NCBI GenBank assembly: GCA_041662005.1
Contig: JBAZTJ010000055.1
Span: forward strand, 1-15,465
From: DATHXC01 sp041662005
GTDB taxonomy: Bacteria; Pseudomonadota; Gammaproteobacteria; Burkholderiales; Methylophilaceae
Reading direction: 5' to 3'
DNA: 15,465 nucleotides
Both the position numbers and the translations under genes were made by a program. Positions within the stretch are counted from its first letter, which is position 1. Every line of letters begins with the position of its first letter. This document shows, one piece after another, positions 12,621-15,465 of the stretch. The notes beneath the pieces were generated by a model. That model saw only the letters and a list, made by a program, of their open reading frames with translations, was not told the origin of the DNA and made no database searches.

Positions 12621-15173
12621 ATGACTCAAACTATCCCGCTACAGATCGATAATTTTCTTCCTTACATGCGGGATGTGATTCGCTGTGAACAGTCCCTGCA
12701 TGAGCTTAACCTCATGTGGCGCATCATTGAGTCATCCGCCAAGATGAATTGCCCGGTCGAGGCCAAGGCCATATTGCCGACCATGGCTGCTACGCGGATA
12801 GGCTTTAACCGGCTGGAGAACGAGCTGGTAATGAGCCTGGTGCAAGAGAAAGTGGCGACAGTACTGGGAGAGATAGGCACCAAAGCGCAGTATGTCATTG
12901 ATATCCTGGTGCGTAATTTGTATGAGCGTACGGCGGATGTGGGTTTTCTTGCGACAGATGGCGAGTTGTGCGCTTTTGTTGCAGGTTTGTACGGCAATGA
13001 AGAGGCTATCCGCTACCGTTTACGCGCCTATCGCAGCAAATATACCGTCTATGATGAAATTATCCTGCTGGATGTGCACGGTAACGTGCTGGTGCAGATT
13101 AATGAAGAAACTCCAATTGAGGGCAGTCTGGATCCGTTGATTATGGAGACACTGGCCTCAGACAGCTATGTCGAAACCTATCGCGCTACCGATCTGCGAC
13201 CGGGCAAGCAGAAAGCATTAATTTACTCCAAGCGTATGCTGCATCCTGATACTGGGGCCGTGGTGGGAGTGCTGTGTCTGTGCTTCAATTTTGTGCAGGA
13301 AATGGCAGGCATATTCCAGTCGCATGGCGATCCTAGCGGACGCTCGGTGATGCTGCTATTAGATGGCGATAATCGAGTGATAGAGGCGAGCAACCACCTG
13401 TGGGTACCTGTGGATACCATAGTGCCCATCAATCGGGATGCCAGCCCCAACCTTATGATGTATGGCGGGCGTGAATATCTGGTACGCACCTTTGCTGCTG
13501 AAGGCTACCAGGGCTATATGGGCCCGCCGGGCTGGCAAGGGCAGGTCATGATTCCGGTCGAGATTGCATTTACCGGCAAGGATACCAATGCATTAAAGGT
13601 GCTGGACCCGGCGGTTGCTGAAGGCCTGCTGACCCATGCTCAATCATTTTGCCCGCCACTGTTTGAAATTATGACTGCAGCAGAAACCATACGCCGCGTG
13701 GTGTGGAATGGCCAAGTCATGACGGCTGGGCAGGGTGGCGAACTACTGAAACTGAAAACCATCCTCGACCAGATCAGTGAAACCGGTACCCGCAGCAATG
13801 AGTTATTTTCGCAGTCCATCAATGATCTTTATGAGACCGTGCTGGCTTCTCGATTGCTGGATTCCGAGTTCGTATCCCACCTGTTGGTGGATCTGCTGGA
13901 TCGCAATCTTTACGAGCGCTCGGATGACTGCCGCTGGTGGGCAGTGACGCCTGAGTTAAGGGCCGCATTTGCATCAGAGGAGCTGAGCAATAGCACGGTA
14001 GCACGCATCAATGAAATTCTTGCTTATATCAATGAGCTGTATACCGTCTACACCCGGATTTTTGTCTATGATCATACCGGCCGGATAGTCGCCAGTACTA
14101 ATCCGGAAGATGAAAATGGTTCTATTATCGGTACCAGCATAGACAGCGTGACGCTGAGCCAAGTGCTGTCGTTACGCACGGAGCAGCAATATTACGTCAC
14201 GCCTTTTGACCCCAATGTGCTTTACGGGGATGCCCCGACATATGTCTATCATGCTGCCATCAGGTCGCCAGAGGGTGACAGGGTGGTTGGAGGCATAGGC
14301 ATAGTGTTTGATTCTGCCCCTGAATTCCTTGCCATGTTGCGTGGTGGCATCGCTGAACAAGAGTCCATCAAGGCTCTTTATATAGACCGGCAAGGCCGCA
14401 TTATCTCAAGTACCGATCCAACACGCCCGGTGGGCGCTGTGCTGGATATTGATGCTGACTTGCTGGCACTGCCCAATGGTAAGAGTGCATCGCGCATTGT
14501 CATCCATGATGGGCATTACTCCATCATGGGTTGTAGTGTTTCTCATGGGTACCGCGAGTTCAAAGTCACCGATGGCTACAAGGAAGATGTCATTGCCGTT
14601 GTATTCGATTCTTTCGGCGAGGTCCGCGGGCGTAGTGCTACAGCCAACAGCTCGGCCTCTATTATCGAAACCTCACATATCAAAGCGGGTGGGCTGGAAT
14701 TTGCCACGTTCTTTATCGATGGCGGGCTCTTTGCGATAGAGGCGATGCATGTGCTGGAAGCCCTGGCAGCCTCGGAAATCTCCCCGGTTTCCATGGGCAG
14801 CCGCTCTGAGCGAGTGGGCGTGCTGGCAATACAGCATGAGAACGAACACAAGACCTATGCCTGGGTATTTGATCTTGGTTACTTGCTCAGCGGAGTGCCC
14901 ACCGAGCGTGATAGCAGTAGCCAGGTAGTGGTAGTCGAGTATGGACAGCACAAGATAGGTTTGCTGGTGGCCGGGCTGCATTCCGTGGCAGAGTTCAATC
15001 AGAGCCAGGTGACCACTACCCCGTTAGCAGCCAATAGTAACGGCGTTTTAATCAAACAGATCATCAAAGCCAATGACGGAAAATTACTCATTCAAGGCAT
15101 TGATCTTGAATATCTGCTGAAGATGCTGAGTAATCCGTTTGAGTCAGCAAACCAGGAAAGGCAAGTGGCCTGA
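12621..15173 (+). CDS. Double Cache-like sensor fused to a C-terminal CheW domain
   Basis: Chemotaxis-type protein of 850 aa. TTAAGG upstream supports ATG 12621. Two long units repeat: an alpha-helical lead-in, then NLYERTADVGFLATDGEL (99-116) with YTVYDEIILLDVHGNV (141-156), against NLYERSDDCRWWAVTPEL (429-446) with YTVYTRIFVYDHTGRI (474-489), an offset of about 330 residues. Each has a second PAS-like lobe (GRSVMLLLDGDNRVIEAS at 240-257; IKALYIDRQGRIISST at 583-598), which fits dCache-like folds. Residues about 690-836 are a CheW domain (LEFATFFIDGGLFAIEAMHVLEA opening; LLVAGLHSVAEF; late GVLIKQII). No receptor signalling hairpin, methylation helices, HAMP or membrane segment is present, so sensors and adaptor both appear cytoplasmic. 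It probably docks ligand sensing directly onto CheA or receptor arrays. Even a hydrophobic N-terminal extension from ATG 12492 would leave sensor and CheW on the same side of a membrane. Domain names are by motif, not by search. Confidence 0.85.
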   Translation: MTQTIPLQIDNFLPYMRDVIRCEQSLHELNLMWRIIESSAKMNCPVEAKAILPTMAATRIGFNRLENELVMSLVQEKVATVLGEIGTKAQYVIDILVRNLYERTADVGFLATDGELCAFVAGLYGNEEAIRYRLRAYRSKYTVYDEIILLDVHGNVLVQINEETPIEGSLDPLIMETLASDSYVETYRATDLRPGKQKALIYSKRMLHPDTGAVVGVLCLCFNFVQEMAGIFQSHGDPSGRSVMLLLDGDNRVIEASNHLWVPVDTIVPINRDASPNLMMYGGREYLVRTFAAEGYQGYMGPPGWQGQVMIPVEIAFTGKDTNALKVLDPAVAEGLLTHAQSFCPPLFEIMTAAETIRRVVWNGQVMTAGQGGELLKLKTILDQISETGTRSNELFSQSINDLYETVLASRLLDSEFVSHLLVDLLDRNLYERSDDCRWWAVTPELRAAFASEELSNSTVARINEILAYINELYTVYTRIFVYDHTGRIVASTNPEDENGSIIGTSIDSVTLSQVLSLRTEQQYYVTPFDPNVLYGDAPTYVYHAAIRSPEGDRVVGGIGIVFDSAPEFLAMLRGGIAEQESIKALYIDRQGRIISSTDPTRPVGAVLDIDADLLALPNGKSASRIVIHDGHYSIMGCSVSHGYREFKVTDGYKEDVIAVVFDSFGEVRGRSATANSSASIIETSHIKAGGLEFATFFIDGGLFAIEAMHVLEALAASEISPVSMGSRSERVGVLAIQHENEHKTYAWVFDLGYLLSGVPTERDSSSQVVVVEYGQHKIGLLVAGLHSVAEFNQSQVTTTPLAANSNGVLIKQIIKANDGKLLIQGIDLEYLLKMLSNPFESANQERQVA

Positions 15174-15225
15174 AGGCGATCTGCGATCTAGCTCAAGTTG
15201 GTTTTAATTTGAATTGAATTACACG

Positions 15226-15260
15226 CCCAGAAAAGCCGGCAGCATTTACTGGGTTTTCTG
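15226..15260. repeat. Inverted repeats at the convergent gene ends
   Basis: CAGAAAA (15228-15234) faces TTTTCTG (15254-15260), and CCCAG (15226-15230) alternatively pairs with CTGGG (15249-15253), overlapping the end of the stator gene. The rest of the 72-nt gap holds GCCGGC and AT-rich sequence. Loops are long, so a bidirectional terminator is only a possibility. Confidence 0.2.
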
Positions 15261-15465
15261 CGGGATGATTTCCATGGAGGAGTCATCCTGGTTTTGGGTC
15301 TCATAGAGGATCATGATGGAGACGCGGCGATTCTTGGCCCGCCCAAGTGGGGTGTCGTTTTCGCTGATGGGTTGCACTGAACCAAAACCGAGTGCGCTGA
15401 GCCTTTCATCGGCAATGCCGTCTTCACTGAGCATTCTCACCACACTGCTCGCTCGCACTGCAGAA
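15246..15465 (-). CDS. Flagellar stator protein, MotB/MotD type, C-terminal fragment
   Basis: Partial gene: the 5' end lies beyond the right edge, and the visible frame stays open to the last base. About 72 codons are present, the end of an OmpA/MotB peptidoglycan-binding domain. Visible signature residues are RASSVVRMLSEDGI, RLSALGFGSVQPI and NDTPLGRAKNRRVSIMIL, with the NRRV anchor of the family. In motility clusters this domain belongs to stator B subunits, which anchor the proton or ion channel to the cell wall; the RASSVV... GRAKNRRV form is more like MotD/PomB than E. coli MotB, but a general OmpA-family protein cannot be excluded without the N-terminal membrane helix. The C-terminal tail after the domain is short and Asp/Gln/Ser-rich. 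It is convergent with the Cache-CheW gene. Confidence 0.8.
   Translation of the reverse strand, partial: SAVRASSVVRMLSEDGIADERLSALGFGSVQPISENDTPLGRAKNRRVSIMILYETQNQDDSSMEIIPQKTQ

Noticed and set aside
1..15465. CRISPR array, tRNA/rRNA, insertion sequence or prophage
   Set aside because: No regularly spaced long repeats, tRNA-like cloverleaf, transposase or phage gene was seen; the window is a continuous motility locus.

Overview
This window is most of a flagellar rod/hook/ring cluster from a Gram-negative bacterium. LPS-ring lipoprotein FlgH and P-ring genes flgI/flgA prove an outer membrane. Gene order, FlgM/FlgN type and protein similarity look betaproteobacterial; the Methylophilaceae or a relative is my best guess, inferred without a database search.

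Layout. (1) Positions 35-7484, minus strand: flgB-C-D-E-F-G-H-I-J in transcription order, tightly packed (gaps of 0-70 nt) except for a 138-nt gap between flgF and flgG. (2) 7485-7720: intergenic region between divergent flgB and flgA, with a sigma-28-like promoter facing flgA and a strong dyad in the flgA leader. (3) 7721-9400, plus strand: flgA, then flgM-flgN behind a near-perfect sigma-28 promoter. (4) 9401-9587: intergenic region with a 10-bp inverted repeat and a four-unit, 11-bp-periodic direct repeat, followed by a YfbU-family gene (9588-10121). (5) 10126-12255, minus strand: a PAS-PAS-GGDEF-EAL c-di-GMP enzyme, convergent with the YfbU gene. (6) 12256-12620: a 365-bp region, rich in short palindromes, between divergent genes. 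(7) 12621-15173, plus strand: an 850-aa protein with two repeated sensor units (Cache-like) and a C-terminal CheW domain, with no methyl-accepting signalling domain. (8) 15246-15465, minus strand: the C-terminal end of an OmpA/MotB-type stator gene, cut by the window edge.

How they work together. FlgB, C, F and G build the rod, FlgJ caps it and cuts peptidoglycan, FlgI and FlgH form the P and L bushings with FlgA as P-ring chaperone, and FlgD caps the growing FlgE hook. FlgM holds sigma-28 until the hook is complete, and FlgN chaperones the hook-filament junction proteins, whose genes probably lie just left of the window. The genes to the right plausibly control motility: c-di-GMP turnover, a chemotaxis adaptor that carries its own sensors, and a stator protein. 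The most unusual items are the double-sensor CheW fusion, the 11-bp-periodic repeat before the YfbU gene, and terminator-like hairpins inside the flgB operon.
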